Origin: Methanothermobacter sp. MT-2
Lineage (GTDB): Archaea; Methanobacteriota; Methanobacteria; Methanobacteriales; DSM-23052
DNA length: 64,000 nt
NCBI GenBank assembly: GCA_003584625.1
Contig: AP017647.1
Span: 1,412,603 to 1,476,602 of the forward strand
Reading direction: 5' to 3'
This document shows positions 1 to 8,705 of the stretch, one piece after another. Every line of letters starts with the position of its first letter. Positions within the stretch are counted from its first letter, which is position 1. The position numbers were made by a program, and so were the translations under genes. Under the pieces are notes generated by a model. It was not told the origin of the DNA. It did no database searches and worked only from the letters and a program-made list of their open reading frames with translations.

Positions 1-1
1 A

Positions 2-1447
2 GTGTTTATCGGCAGCGTTTCAGCAACCGAATTATCATATAATGAAATTTCAGACACTTCACAGATAATAGCAGACCAGGCTTCGAAAACAGGCCAAATA
101 CCATCCCAAATCACAGTAAACAACAAAAACATCACCCTAGACGACTACCTATACGCCACAAGCACCACCACAATAAACCTAAACACCAACAAAAAAACAA
201 ACATAAGCACCAACAACTACAAACCACCAACAAACCCCCCGAGTAATACAGCAACTGGAAAACTCACAAAAACAACATACCTACAGGTAGCACAAAACAT
301 CAAAAAATACATGGAAACCAATGGAAGATCGCCAAATTATGCCACCACAACAATAGGAAAAATAAACTATCCAAGCCTGATCTACACCTACGCCAAAATA
401 ATAAACTTCTACAACACCAACGGAAGACTACCAAACTATGTAACAATAAACAATGTAGATCTTCAAACAATTCCTACACCAGTCACAGGCAACTTAACAG
501 ATCCCTCCAATGAGACCCAAATTAAATATTATCTTGACAAGTCCTACTACCTCAAAAACTATGATAAACTTTTGTCAGCAGCTATTGATGAAAATAAAAG
601 GATAAGGGATCGTTTATATTCGAAATATAAGAGTACTGGTGACCAAAGGTACTATACAGCTTATATAGATGCAGGATATGCGGTTGAAGTTTTCAAAAAT
701 ATTAAAAAGAACAGGCCCCTCACATCCGAAGAAAAGATAATTGAAATCAAAACAATCCAAGCAAATAATGCCTATTATTCAAGGAGCTTGTCACCATCAC
801 AGAGTTACACAGGAATCCTATTTAGCAACAGATCATCACGTTACACCAATTTTATCGTGCCAGAATTTGAAAGCACTCTACCATTCGTCTATTACAAAAA
901 CAAAGGATGGAACCTCTATCCTGTCACAACATCAAATCTCGCAGCAACCTATACTGATGAAAGATTCTTCGAAATCCTCGATGAACTGAAACTAATGATC
1001 ACATTCCAAACATACAATAGTATGCCTTATGCCCTTTTCAAAATATACTTTGAATATGAAGGATCAGGGATTGGTTGGATCAATTCCTTCTCCCAGGCTA
1101 ACCTTGCAAGTTTATATGCTAAAGCCTATAAGCTTAGTGGTAACACAGAATACCTTGACATATCAAATGCTCTTATAAACAGTTTCATAGCCCCTAACAA
1201 TCTCGTGAAAGAGACAAAATATGGCAGTTTCTACCTTCAATATCCCTTTATGAGAGAACATTACATCCTAAACGTTCACCTTATCGCCACCGTAGCATTC
1301 TATAATACATATGAGGCCACTGGAAACACTCTTGCATTAACACTCTTTGAAAAAGGTGTTAAAACATTTGAAAAAATGGCTAAATTATTTGATAGTGGCA
1401 GTTGGACCTATTATGCAGTGAGCGGTCCAGATTATAAACCGGCATAG
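2..1447 (+). CDS. Surface protein with pseudomurein-binding repeats and C5-epimerase-like domain (5' end cut, early TAG)
   Basis: The frame is open to the window edge, so the true start and any signal peptide lie outside. Residues about 10-55 and 90-155 look like pseudomurein-binding repeats (PMBR family), with recurring GR(S/L)PNY-type ends that in relatives anchor proteins to the pseudomurein wall. Residues about 290-480 resemble the C-terminal domain of D-glucuronyl C5-epimerases, an alpha/alpha-barrel fold. The frame stops at TAG 1445-1447, but the same frame continues to 1591 with the family's typical DYHRLHV segment, so the gene looks broken by one nonsense codon. The repeat part is A/C-rich compared with the domain part. 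Probably an extracellular wall-bound protein; activity is not proven by sequence. Confidence 0.7.
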   Translation: MFIGSVSATELSYNEISDTSQIIADQASKTGQIPSQITVNNKNITLDDYLYATSTTTINLNTNKKTNISTNNYKPPTNPPSNTATGKLTKTTYLQVAQNIKKYMETNGRSPNYATTTIGKINYPSLIYTYAKIINFYNTNGRLPNYVTINNVDLQTIPTPVTGNLTDPSNETQIKYYLDKSYYLKNYDKLLSAAIDENKRIRDRLYSKYKSTGDQRYYTAYIDAGYAVEVFKNIKKNRPLTSEEKIIEIKTIQANNAYYSRSLSPSQSYTGILFSNRSSRYTNFIVPEFESTLPFVYYKNKGWNLYPVTTSNLAATYTDERFFEILDELKLMITFQTYNSMPYALFKIYFEYEGSGIGWINSFSQANLASLYAKAYKLSGNTEYLDISNALINSFIAPNNLVKETKYGSFYLQYPFMREHYILNVHLIATVAFYNTYEATGNTLALTLFEKGVKTFEKMAKLFDSGSWTYYAVSGPDYKPA

Positions 1448-1591
1448 CTTGCAGAAACCGACTACCATAGACTCCATGTAAATTTCGCGAATAAACTTTA
1501 TCTTATCACAGGAAACTATTACTTTAAGGAACTAGCTTTAAAATGGAACAATTACCTCATCCAAAAAGGGCTTAAAGGAGAAAACATTTAA
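1448..1591 (+). other. In-frame continuation of the epimerase-like domain after the TAG
   Basis: Read in the frame of the preceding gene, these 47 codons encode LAETDYHRLHVNFANKLYLI and then a further helix before TAA at 1589-1591. The D-Y-H-R-L-H stretch is the end expected of the C5-epimerase C-terminal domain, so this is the severed tail of the upstream gene rather than spacer. There is no ribosome-binding site for separate translation. A single base change (for example TCG or TGG to TAG) would explain it. A sequencing error is the main alternative. Confidence 0.7.
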
Positions 1592-1850
1592 CTTTTTGTC
1601 GCTCCTAGGCCCCCCCCAAATGGGGGGTAATCCTTTATATACTTTCAAGGAAAAAACAGCATAAGTACGAATGTAGGGCTAGGACACTCCCCCGCCACGA
1701 ACACCTGTTTTTTCAAGAACTGATACTCTCAAATACGGGTTATCCCCCCTAAGGCCCCCTTTCGATAGGTCTCTTTGGCTGAAATTTCATACTTACTAAA
1801 ACCATTAGGAGGGATACCAATTTTCTATCGAACTTGGAACCGCAAGCAGT

Positions 1851-1883
1851 GTATGGATACCATAAAATATTATATTGTAAATA
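1851..1883 (+). repeat. Direct repeat copy 1 (GTATGGATAC...)
   Basis: The copy begins GTATGGATAC and ends ATATTATATTGTAAATA. It matches the copy at 1917-1947 except for one substitution and a two-base length difference in an A/T tract. The copies are 66 bases apart on the same strand, upstream of the glycosyltransferase-like gene. They may be duplicated promoter or operator sequence. Confidence 0.6.
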
Positions 1884-1916
1884 CGGATCTCGGACACTCC
1901 AGATACCCTTTCTTCT

Positions 1917-1947
1917 GTATGGATACTATAATATTATATTGTAAATA
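1917..1947 (+). repeat. Direct repeat copy 2 (GTATGGATAC...)
   Basis: Second copy of the element at 1851-1883, here with TATAATATTATATTGTAAATA after the shared GTATGGATAC. It lies about 70 bases before the start codon at 2020, where a promoter or operator would sit. The function is unknown. Confidence 0.6.
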
Positions 1948-2019
1948 GTGGGATAAAAGGACATTATCTTAACATTTTCCAATCCAAAAAAAATGTTATG
2001 ATATGGGAGGACCTATACT

Positions 2020-3069
2020 ATGAAGGTATTGTTCATGATCACGGGACGTGGTATGGGGGGTGACGCGGTCATGGGCCTTAACATCGCACAGACCCTCTCT
2101 AATAAGGGTTTTGAATGCGAATTTGCATTAGATCATAAAGCCCCTGGCCTACTCTTTAAAAAAAGGAATATCAGATGGTATAAGACAAGCATACCTCAAG
2201 CTGGTGGTCATGCCGCCACAACCCTAACCTTGGCTAAAGCCGCTCTAAAAGCCGTTAAAGCAACATGGGAAGGTTACAAACTGATAAGAAAGGTTAAACC
2301 AGATATAATTGTTGGGGTTATAGGTGGTGGTGCTATAATCGGCTGCCTATCCGCTAAATTGGCTAGGGTGCCCTCTGTGAGCATATCAAACACAATAACA
2401 GATGCAAGGGTATGTAGAAGGCTTAACCCAACTATAATGTTACCAGAATCTGGACTATTCGGCGTCAAGAACATGAAAAACGTTTACAGTTCCTATTCTC
2501 CCATAAACCCCAACATAGTGGGGGGAAATGCCAAGCACGCCCTTGAAAAGATGCCATCATCCTTCAGAGAAGACCTGCCAACAATATTATTCTCCTCAGG
2601 CTCCTCCCTCTTCGAATTAATGGCTAAAGCCGCCCATAAAATAAGTGAAAGTGATATAAAAGCAAATATTCTCGTAGTTGGCCATCCTTTAAAAGAAGAT
2701 TATGAAAGATACCTCCAAAGTCCCAGGATAATAAACTTGGGTTATATAGATTGGATTCCAGATCTTTACCGTCTTGTTGACCTTGCAGTGCTATCTGATG
2801 ATGGTGTTATGATACACGAGGCCATAGCATGTAAACTCCCGATAGTTGCATTAAAAGGCGTGAAATATGGCAGATATCATAATATGGCTTCTGTGTTTCC
2901 TGGTGCCGTTGTTGAAAGCGATTTTAATAACCTTGAAGATACCTTGAAAAAATCGCTTATGATCAGAGATGAAATGAGGGAGAAAGCCTCAGTCTATAGT
3001 GAAAAGGTTATAAGAGCTTCTGATAAAATCGCTGATATAATTGTGAGAGTTGCGAAGAGAAAAATTTAA
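2020..3069 (+). CDS. MurG-like GT-B glycosyltransferase family protein
   Basis: A 349-residue protein. The N-terminus has the GT-B signature (MITGRGMGGDAVMGLNIAQT, residues 6-25), and the C-terminal half carries a donor-site-like segment (about 245-285) in which a conserved acidic residue sits in HEAIACKLPIVAL. This resembles MurG/UDP-glycosyltransferase proteins that move sugars onto lipid or wall precursors. The acceptor cannot be read from the sequence. It starts at ATG with GGGAGG upstream. Its stop overlaps the stop of the convergent oxidoreductase by four bases. The upstream wall-binding protein would fit an envelope role, but that link is only inference. Confidence 0.65.
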   Translation: MKVLFMITGRGMGGDAVMGLNIAQTLSNKGFECEFALDHKAPGLLFKKRNIRWYKTSIPQAGGHAATTLTLAKAALKAVKATWEGYKLIRKVKPDIIVGVIGGGAIIGCLSAKLARVPSVSISNTITDARVCRRLNPTIMLPESGLFGVKNMKNVYSSYSPINPNIVGGNAKHALEKMPSSFREDLPTILFSSGSSLFELMAKAAHKISESDIKANILVVGHPLKEDYERYLQSPRIINLGYIDWIPDLYRLVDLAVLSDDGVMIHEAIACKLPIVALKGVKYGRYHNMASVFPGAVVESDFNNLEDTLKKSLMIRDEMREKASVYSEKVIRASDKIADIIVRVAKRKI

Positions 3070-4355
3070 TATTTTGCGAAAAAGCGCATTAGTTTATATA
3101 GAACGTCAGTTGATGGGTGGGTCTCTACAAAATTTTCGAAATCATAGGTTCTAGCACCTAACCTTAAGAGAAGGGAAAGATAGGCTACCACATTACGACT
3201 TGAAGGGGATATGGAGTAAACTTTTTGGATTGTGCCTGTTCCAAGATCTACTTGGACTTTACTGAAACCTGTATTATCATCTAGGACTCTCCAGAACGAT
3301 CCGGGGCCAGCGGCGCCTGGCATTTTCCCCTCCACAAACTTTTCTCCCTTGGTTTCTTCTATTTCAATGAAACTTACATCATAGTTTAGTGATATTGCAT
3401 GTGGGATATAATTATAGTCTATCCTTTTTTCTATGCCCGCGGCGTTTAATCCTGCTATGGCGCCTTCCATGCGCGCGACTGGGGTTGTTCCAATCCCTCC
3501 AATAACATCTCCTGCAGCGTAGATGTTCTTGCAACTTGTCTCCATTTTATCATTGACTATGATGTTTCCCTTTTCACCTTTTTTAACGATGTCTATTATC
3601 TCTGAATTGGGGGTCATCCCAGTGGCCAAGAACGGCAGACCTTCTATGTAACCCTTTTCTGTTTTAACACCTTTTTCTTTTATTTCCTCTGTTTTAGTGT
3701 TTGTGTAAATTTTAACATCATTTAATAGTCTAGTTATATAGTCTCTTATTTCATCATCTATCCTTGATAGGAATTGTCCTCTGCATATTATATTGACCTT
3801 GGATCCTAGGATAGAGAATATGTTGGCTATTTCAGCTGCTATCACTCCACTTCCAATTATGGTGAGGTTTTCAGGCACTTCTTCTAGGTCTAGGAGGTTT
3901 TGGTAATTTATGGCGTTTTCGCTTCCCTTGATTGGTGGTGTGTATGGCCTTGCACCTGTTGCTATTATAAGGTTGTCATATGCTATTTTTTCGCCTTCTA
4001 CTTCCACATGGTTTTTGTCTGGGACTTTGGCTTCTCCGTATATTACTTCTATCCCAGCATCTTTGGTTTCTTTTTTTGTCACATCTCTTATCTTTGAAAT
4101 TACTTTTTTGACGCCATCTGCTATATTCTTGTATTTAAAGTTGTAATCGACTTCTAGGATGTTATGTTCATCAAAGTTTTTTGCATCATGTAGGAATGAG
4201 GTTATGTCTCTTAATCCGCATATGACCATGCAGCCTTGGTTGAGGCATGTGCCGCCTAGATGGTTCTTTTCTATGATTGTTACTTCTTCTTCTAGGAATG
4301 ATAATTCTAGGGCGGCGGCTCTTCCCGCCGGTCCTCCGCCTATGATGATGTTCAT
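3066..4355 (-). CDS. FAD/NAD(P)-dependent disulfide oxidoreductase (dihydrolipoamide dehydrogenase-like)
   Basis: A 429-residue flavoprotein. The N-terminal GGGPAG motif (residues 6-11) binds FAD. The redox pair is CLNQGC (about residues 37-42), the class I disulfide reductase motif. IIATGAR (about 129-135) and IGSGVIAAEIA (about 166-176) form the NAD(P) part, and IYAAGD (about 272-277) is the second FAD site. The dimerisation domain ends with a THPSTDVLYK segment holding the expected His-Pro. No 2-oxoacid dehydrogenase genes are nearby, so its disulfide substrate is unknown; a thiol, CoA or mercuric-type substrate is possible. A GGAGGAT site precedes the ATG. hypC is divergent. Confidence 0.75.
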   Translation of the reverse strand: MNIIIGGGPAGRAAALELSFLEEEVTIIEKNHLGGTCLNQGCMVICGLRDITSFLHDAKNFDEHNILEVDYNFKYKNIADGVKKVISKIRDVTKKETKDAGIEVIYGEAKVPDKNHVEVEGEKIAYDNLIIATGARPYTPPIKGSENAINYQNLLDLEEVPENLTIIGSGVIAAEIANIFSILGSKVNIICRGQFLSRIDDEIRDYITRLLNDVKIYTNTKTEEIKEKGVKTEKGYIEGLPFLATGMTPNSEIIDIVKKGEKGNIIVNDKMETSCKNIYAAGDVIGGIGTTPVARMEGAIAGLNAAGIEKRIDYNYIPHAISLNYDVSFIEIEETKGEKFVEGKMPGAAGPGSFWRVLDDNTGFSKVQVDLGTGTIQKVYSISPSSRNVVAYLSLLLRLGARTYDFENFVETHPSTDVLYKLMRFFAKY

Positions 4356-4451
4356 AAACTTATCCTCCGGGTGATTATTTTATTTGATAATCTTTATAAG
4401 TAAGCTTGTTTCAATTAGTATATTATACTTATTGATAGAGGGGTTAACAAG

Positions 4452-4697
4452 ATGTGTATAGCAGCGCCTGCTCAGATAATAGAGATTAACAAGGAAGAGA
4501 ATAGTGCAGTGGTTGATTTTGGTGGTGTGAGACAGAAGGTTAAGCTTGATCTTGTAAAGGATGTTAGAGAGGGTAAATATGTTCTTGTGCATTCAGGTTA
4601 TGCTATTGAAGTGTTGTCTGATGAGGCTGCAAGGGAGTCATTGGAGGCATGGGATGAACTGTTAAGGGTTCTTGAAGAGGAGAACCCCATAGATTAG
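4452..4697 (+). CDS. hypC: Hydrogenase maturation chaperone HypC/HupF
   Basis: 81 residues beginning MCIAAP, the HypC hallmark whose Cys2 helps deliver the Fe(CN)2CO unit to the large subunit of [NiFe] hydrogenases together with HypD. The small OB-like core with the VDFGGVRQKV segment also fits. Methanogens need this for Frh, Mvh and Ech-type enzymes. A TATA box (CTTTATAAGT, about 4389-4398) lies upstream. The stop overlaps the trpY stop by four bases in a tail-to-tail arrangement. No other hyp genes are adjacent. Confidence 0.9.
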   Translation: MCIAAPAQIIEINKEENSAVVDFGGVRQKVKLDLVKDVREGKYVLVHSGYAIEVLSDEAARESLEAWDELLRVLEEENPID

Positions 4698-5197
4698 TAT
4701 ATTGAAACTCTTTTCACGCCTTTTATTTTTAGAAATTTTTTAAGGAGATTACCTGGAATAGGCTTTTCTGTTATAATGGTTAATTTTGGTCTTTCCTCGA
4801 GTTCTGGGTCGCTTGCATGGGCCTGTCTTATGCTTATGTTTTCTGATGCTATTAGTGAGGCCGCTTTTGCTAGTATACCTGGACTGTTGGCGTTTGCTTC
4901 TATTTCAACAACGCCAAATTCGAGGCTTTTTGCAGTTTCTTTGAGGAGGGCTCCTGCCGGTATTATCTTTTCAAAGATTTCTTTTAGATCATCGTCTTGG
5001 AGTATGACATTTGTAGTTGCCCTTACTGTTCTTCTGTCAACGTTAGCGGCCCTTGCAAGTGCCATGTCACTTATTTCCACGTTTCCACAGTATATTTTTC
5101 CTGTAGGGTCTACGCGGAATCCGAGTTCCACTATTTTTTTAGCCACGTTTATTCTGGCGGGGTATTTTTGGAATTTGTGTTTTATTTTTTCCCACAT
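4694..5197 (-). CDS. trpY: Tryptophan-sensing repressor TrpY (HTH-ACT)
   Basis: A 167-residue protein divergent from trpE, matching the trpY position in Methanothermobacter. Residues about 45-60 hold an HTH-like segment (ISDMALARAANVDRRTVRAT). The C-terminal half is an ACT domain (VVEIEANANSPGILAKAASL and onward), which binds amino acids. The known TrpY represses both itself and trpEGCFBAD by binding TGTACA boxes, and binds tryptophan. I chose ATG at 5197 (MWEKIK) because a GGTGG site sits six bases upstream; the longer TTG start at 5209 would abut the operator. Specific assignment rests on context plus ACT/HTH structure. Confidence 0.85.
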   Translation of the reverse strand: MWEKIKHKFQKYPARINVAKKIVELGFRVDPTGKIYCGNVEISDMALARAANVDRRTVRATTNVILQDDDLKEIFEKIIPAGALLKETAKSLEFGVVEIEANANSPGILAKAASLIASENISIRQAHASDPELEERPKLTIITEKPIPGNLLKKFLKIKGVKRVSIY

Positions 5198-5291
5198 CAA
5201 AACCACCAATGTACATTATTATACAAGTAAGATTTAAATAGTACCTTAAAGTATAAGTATTTTGTGCATTATACAAAAAAGGAGTGATAAA
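5198..5291. promoter_or_regulatory. trpY-trpE divergent control region with TRP boxes
   Basis: This spacer contains TGTACA at 5210-5215, the published TRP-box core for TrpY of Methanothermobacter. Degenerate versions follow: TATACA (about 5220-5225), TGTGCA (about 5263-5268) and TATACA (about 5270-5275). A TATA box for trpE, TTTAAATA, lies at about 5233-5240. GGAG at 5281-5284 is the ribosome-binding site for the downstream start. The boxes overlap both promoters, so one repressor could shut both genes. Confidence 0.75.
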
Positions 5292-5327
5292 ATGCAAGGA
5301 AGTGAATATTTTTGGAAACCCCCCTAA
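5292..5327 (+). other. 11-codon ORF with Trp codon overlapping the trpE start
   Basis: ATG at 5292 has the best-placed ribosome-binding site in the leader (GGAGTGAT, 5281-5288) and reads MQGSEYFWKPP then TAA. It overlaps the 5' end of trpE in another frame. It could be a leader peptide. Alternatively, removal of one base from the C6 run at 5319-5324 would join it to trpE as MQGSEYFWKPPKTFKLDF. The sequence cannot decide between these. Confidence 0.35.
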
Positions 5328-6654
5328 AACATTCAAACTCGACTTTAAAGACCCATTCAAACTATTCAAAAAACTATACTATAATAATGATTCTGTTTTT
5401 CTCCTAGAATCGATGGAAAGCGACACAGGACTCTCAAGATACTCATTCATAGGATTCAAACCCACCCTAACCCTCAGAGCCAAGTCAAACACGATTGAAA
5501 TAGAAACAGAAGACAACAAAGAAAAAATACACACCGAAAACCCATTTAACATCATAAAAAATTTCCTAAAACAAGGAAACAAATGCAAAGGCTTCTCAGG
5601 CGGCCTTGTAGGATACATTTCCTATGAAGCCGCAAGATTCTTCGACAAAATCCCACTCAAACCCGGCGACTTCCCAGACTTCGAATTCGGATTATTCCTC
5701 GACGGAATAAAATTCAACCACCACACAGGTAAATGCACATACATAACACTATCAGAAAACAGACTAGACTGGATAAAAGAAATAGAAAATACCCCAGAGG
5801 ACCCTGAAAAACTCTCCTTCAAAGACAATGGAAGAATATTCTCCAGAGACCAATACGAAAAAATGGTCCTAGAAACAAAAGAAAGAATAAAGAAGGGCGA
5901 AATATTCCAAGCCGTGATATCGAACGCCCATGAATACAAGATAAAAGGAAACAAACTCCAATTCTATGAAGCCTTGAGAAAAGTTAACCCTTCACCCTAC
6001 ATGTACCATCTAAAAATAGGTGAAAGGGAAATCATAGGCTCAAGCCCAGAAATGCTTGTAAGAGTCGAAAACAGGAACGTGGAAACGTTCCCAATCGCAG
6101 GAACCCGCCCAAGAGGATCAAACAAAACAGAAGATGAAAGAATCGCCAAGGAACTCTTATCAGACGAGAAAGAACTGGCAGAACACCTAATGCTAGTAGA
6201 TCTTGCAAGAAATGACATAGGAAAAATCAGCGAATTCGGCTCAGTTAAAATCAAAGAATATATGAGTATAAAAAGATTCTCACACGTACAACACATCTTC
6301 TCCCATGTAAAAGGAACACTCAAAAAGGACAAAACAGCAATCGACGCGCTAGCATCAGTATTCCCCGCTGGAACCGTGACAGGAGCCCCAAAAATACGTG
6401 CAATGGAAATAATAGATGAAATAGAAACCAAACCCAGGGGTGCATATGCAGGAGCCCTCGGATACCTTTCATTAAATGGAAATGCTGATTTTGCAATAAC
6501 AATACGATCCCTCATAACCCAAGGAACCCATGGAAAAATACAAGCAGGCGCAGGCATAGTATACGACTCCATACCAGAAAAAGAGTTCCTAGAATGCGAA
6601 AACAAGGCGAAAGCACTACTATATTCACTCAAAATGGCGGGTGAAACAAGATGA
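5302..6654 (+). CDS. trpE: Anthranilate synthase component I
   Basis: Makes anthranilate from chorismate with TrpG, the first committed step of tryptophan synthesis. The LLESMESD segment near residue 35 corresponds to the feedback-inhibition (tryptophan-binding) motif. The C-terminal chorismate-binding domain (about residues 180-445) shows SSPEMLVRVE, PIAGTRPRG, DLARNDIG, TVTGAPKIRAMEII and GAGIVYDS, all typical. The start is uncertain: GTG 5302 (MNIFGNPP) is used here; GTG 5284 has no properly spaced ribosome-binding site, and ATG 5292 is out of frame. It overlaps trpG by ATGA. First gene of trpEGCFBAD, controlled by the TRP boxes upstream. Confidence 0.93.
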   Translation: MNIFGNPPKTFKLDFKDPFKLFKKLYYNNDSVFLLESMESDTGLSRYSFIGFKPTLTLRAKSNTIEIETEDNKEKIHTENPFNIIKNFLKQGNKCKGFSGGLVGYISYEAARFFDKIPLKPGDFPDFEFGLFLDGIKFNHHTGKCTYITLSENRLDWIKEIENTPEDPEKLSFKDNGRIFSRDQYEKMVLETKERIKKGEIFQAVISNAHEYKIKGNKLQFYEALRKVNPSPYMYHLKIGEREIIGSSPEMLVRVENRNVETFPIAGTRPRGSNKTEDERIAKELLSDEKELAEHLMLVDLARNDIGKISEFGSVKIKEYMSIKRFSHVQHIFSHVKGTLKKDKTAIDALASVFPAGTVTGAPKIRAMEIIDEIETKPRGAYAGALGYLSLNGNADFAITIRSLITQGTHGKIQAGAGIVYDSIPEKEFLECENKAKALLYSLKMAGETR

Positions 6655-7247
6655 TACTCCTAATAGACAACTACGACTCCTTCACATACAACCTCCACCA
6701 ACTAATCGGAGAAATCATAAAAGAAAATGGCATAACCCAAAAATTAAAGATCCTGAGAAACGACGACAAAAAACTCCTCAAACTCGACAAATCAAAAATA
6801 GAAAAAATAATAATATCACCAGGCCCAGGCACACCACTAAATAAAAAAGATTTCGGATTCTGCCAGGAAATAATCAAAAAATTCAAAAATAAGCCAATAT
6901 TAGGCGTCTGCCTCGGACACCAAGGAATATACACCACATTCGGTGGTGGAATATGCTACATCGAACCAGTACATGGGAAAATAACAACAATAATCCATAA
7001 CGGAACCCACATCTTTAAAAACATCCCAAACCCCATCAAAGCCACACGATACCACTCAATTGCATGCGACCCCCTCCAAATACCACCAGAAATCCAAGTA
7101 ATAGCCTGGTCCATTGACGGCATTATAATGGCGATAAAACATAGAAAATATCCAATATATGGCCTACAATTCCACCCAGAATCCATAGGAACGACCTATG
7201 GCAAAAAAATAGTCAAAAACTTCCTTTTAAACGGTGAATCCCATTGA
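6651..7247 (+). CDS. trpG: Anthranilate synthase component II (glutamine amidotransferase)
   Basis: A 198-residue class I glutamine amidotransferase that supplies ammonia to TrpE. The nucleophile is Cys87 in GVCLGHQ, and the catalytic His-Glu pair lies in LQFHPES near residue 175. The N-terminal LLIDNYDSFTYNL is the family hallmark. The ATG overlaps the trpE stop (ATGA), implying translational coupling. It is a separate subunit, not fused to trpD as in some bacteria. A dual role with p-aminobenzoate synthase cannot be excluded. Confidence 0.95.
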   Translation: MILLIDNYDSFTYNLHQLIGEIIKENGITQKLKILRNDDKKLLKLDKSKIEKIIISPGPGTPLNKKDFGFCQEIIKKFKNKPILGVCLGHQGIYTTFGGGICYIEPVHGKITTIIHNGTHIFKNIPNPIKATRYHSIACDPLQIPPEIQVIAWSIDGIIMAIKHRKYPIYGLQFHPESIGTTYGKKIVKNFLLNGESH

Positions 7248-8056
7248 TACTCAAAGAAATAATCAGAGAAAAGAAAAAAGAAATCTCTAAAACCAAAACT
7301 AAAACACCAGCCAATGACCTAAAAGATAAAATAAGCATAACAAACCCCCCCACCGATTTTAAAACAACCCTAAAAGGAAAATTTTCCATAATATGTGAAT
7401 ACAAAAGGGCCTCACCATCTACAGGATTCATATCATCAACAAGACTAAAAGACGCTATAAAATCATTTGAAAATGGTGGTGCAAGTGCAATTTCAATTTT
7501 AACCGAAAAAAAATTCTTTAAAGGAGATATTAAGTATTTGGAGATGGCTAAATCAATAACAAACCTACCAATCTTGATGAAAGATTTCATAATAGACGAA
7601 TACCAGATATTACAAGCCAGAGCCCATGGTGCAAGCTCAATACTCCTAATAGCCAGCATATGCCCCAACCTAAAAACCTTCATAAGATTATCAAGAAGCC
7701 TCGACATGGAACCCCTCATAGAATGCGGAAACTCCCTAGAAATCTACAAGGCTCTTGACAACGGAGCCGAAATAATAGGAATAAACAACCGGAACCTCAA
7801 CGACTTCAACATAAATTTTAACAGGACAAAGGCATTCGCACCTCTCATACCCCATGACAAAGTCCTAGTATCTGAAAGTGGTGTGAAAAGAGCAGAAGAC
7901 GTTAAAAAACTCCGCAGATACGGTGCAGATGCAATCTTAATAGGAACAGGAGTCATGAAATCAAAAAACCCAACAGACTTCATAAAAAACCTTCTAATCA
8001 CCGGAACCCACACCCCAAAGGAAAGGAGGAACCCACTTGAATCCAATCCAAATTAA
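7244..8056 (+). CDS. trpC: Indole-3-glycerol phosphate synthase
   Basis: A 270-residue TIM-barrel enzyme converting CdRP to indole-3-glycerol phosphate with loss of CO2. Seen: EYKRASPSTG (about residues 50-59, catalytic Lys and phosphate region), LMKDFIIDEYQI (about 106-117), GINNRNLNDF (about 180-189) and SESGV (about 209-213). It starts at TTG 7244, overlapping the trpG stop. It is monofunctional; trpF follows as a separate gene with a 20-base overlap. Confidence 0.94.
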   Translation: MILKEIIREKKKEISKTKTKTPANDLKDKISITNPPTDFKTTLKGKFSIICEYKRASPSTGFISSTRLKDAIKSFENGGASAISILTEKKFFKGDIKYLEMAKSITNLPILMKDFIIDEYQILQARAHGASSILLIASICPNLKTFIRLSRSLDMEPLIECGNSLEIYKALDNGAEIIGINNRNLNDFNINFNRTKAFAPLIPHDKVLVSESGVKRAEDVKKLRRYGADAILIGTGVMKSKNPTDFIKNLLITGTHTPKERRNPLESNPN

Positions 8057-8705
8057 AATCTGCGGAATAACAAACAAGAAAGACCTCAAACTAGTCAACA
8101 ACAAGGCACATTACATAGGATTCATAAACGTCAAAAGATCACCCCGCTACATCACCCTATCCAAAATAAAAAACCTAGCAGACGATAAAGAAAAGGCCGT
8201 GCTCGTATTAGAACCAGAAAAACCAGAGGAAGTCCTGGAAAAAATTGAAGAATCCAACATATTCAACATTCAGATCCATTCACTCAACCCATCAGAAATA
8301 AAAAAGTTGAAAATTCAACTCCCAGAAAACATTCTAATCATAAAGGCTGTTGGCATATCAGATAAACTCACAATCCGGAAAATGAAGGAAATAGAAACCT
8401 TTGCGAAAATTTCAGATGCCATACTATTCGATTATGAGCTTCAAGGACAAACTGGGGGAACAGGAACCCAGATACCATTAAATATAGCATGTCATGCAGC
8501 GAAAATCGCTTCAAATGCGAACAAAAAGATAAAACTTTTCCTCGCGGGTGGTATGAACCTCAAAAGTTTAAAAGAGAATTTTAAGATTATAAATTCACAT
8601 TTTGATGTTGTAGATTTTAATTCATCCCTCGAAAAATCCCCTGGGATAAAAGATCCCAGAAAAATCAAGGAACTATCAGAATACATAGACAAGGTGATCA
8701 GATGA
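8037..8705 (+). CDS. trpF: Phosphoribosylanthranilate isomerase
   Basis: A 222-residue TIM barrel that isomerises phosphoribosylanthranilate to CdRP. The N-terminal KICGIT (residues 7-12) contains the catalytic Cys. [14 protein letters not shown] near residue 130 corresponds to the region with the catalytic Asp and a Gly-rich phosphate loop, and LAGGMN (about 170) is a second phosphate-binding turn. It starts at TTG 8037 inside the end of trpC, with AAGGAGG shortly upstream, and overlaps trpB by four bases. Confidence 0.92.
   Translation: MNPIQIKICGITNKKDLKLVNNKAHYIGFINVKRSPRYITLSKIKNLADDKEKAVLVLEPEKPEEVLEKIEESNIFNIQIHSLNPSEIKKLKIQLPENILIIKAVGISDKLTIRKMKEIETFAKISDAILFDYELQGQTGGTGTQIPLNIACHAAKIASNANKKIKLFLAGGMNLKSLKENFKIINSHFDVVDFNSSLEKSPGIKDPRKIKELSEYIDKVIR

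Larger units (their letters stand above)
1592..2019 (+). other. Intergenic region with G/C hairpin, TATA box and repeats
   Basis: No convincing gene is present in these 428 bases. A C-run followed by AAAT and a G-run (about 1610-1627) can form a G/C hairpin. A TATA-like TTTATATAC follows at about 1634-1642. TTCGATAG (1771-1778) and CTATCGAA (1825-1832) are perfect inverted repeats. A 31-33 base direct repeat occurs at 1851 and 1917. A GGGAGG ribosome-binding site precedes the next gene. An untranslated RNA or a long leader is possible but not shown. Confidence 0.5.

Noticed and set aside
1445-1447. TAG read as pyrrolysine
   Set aside because: No pyl genes are visible and Methanobacteriales generally lack pyrrolysine; a nonsense change or error is simpler.
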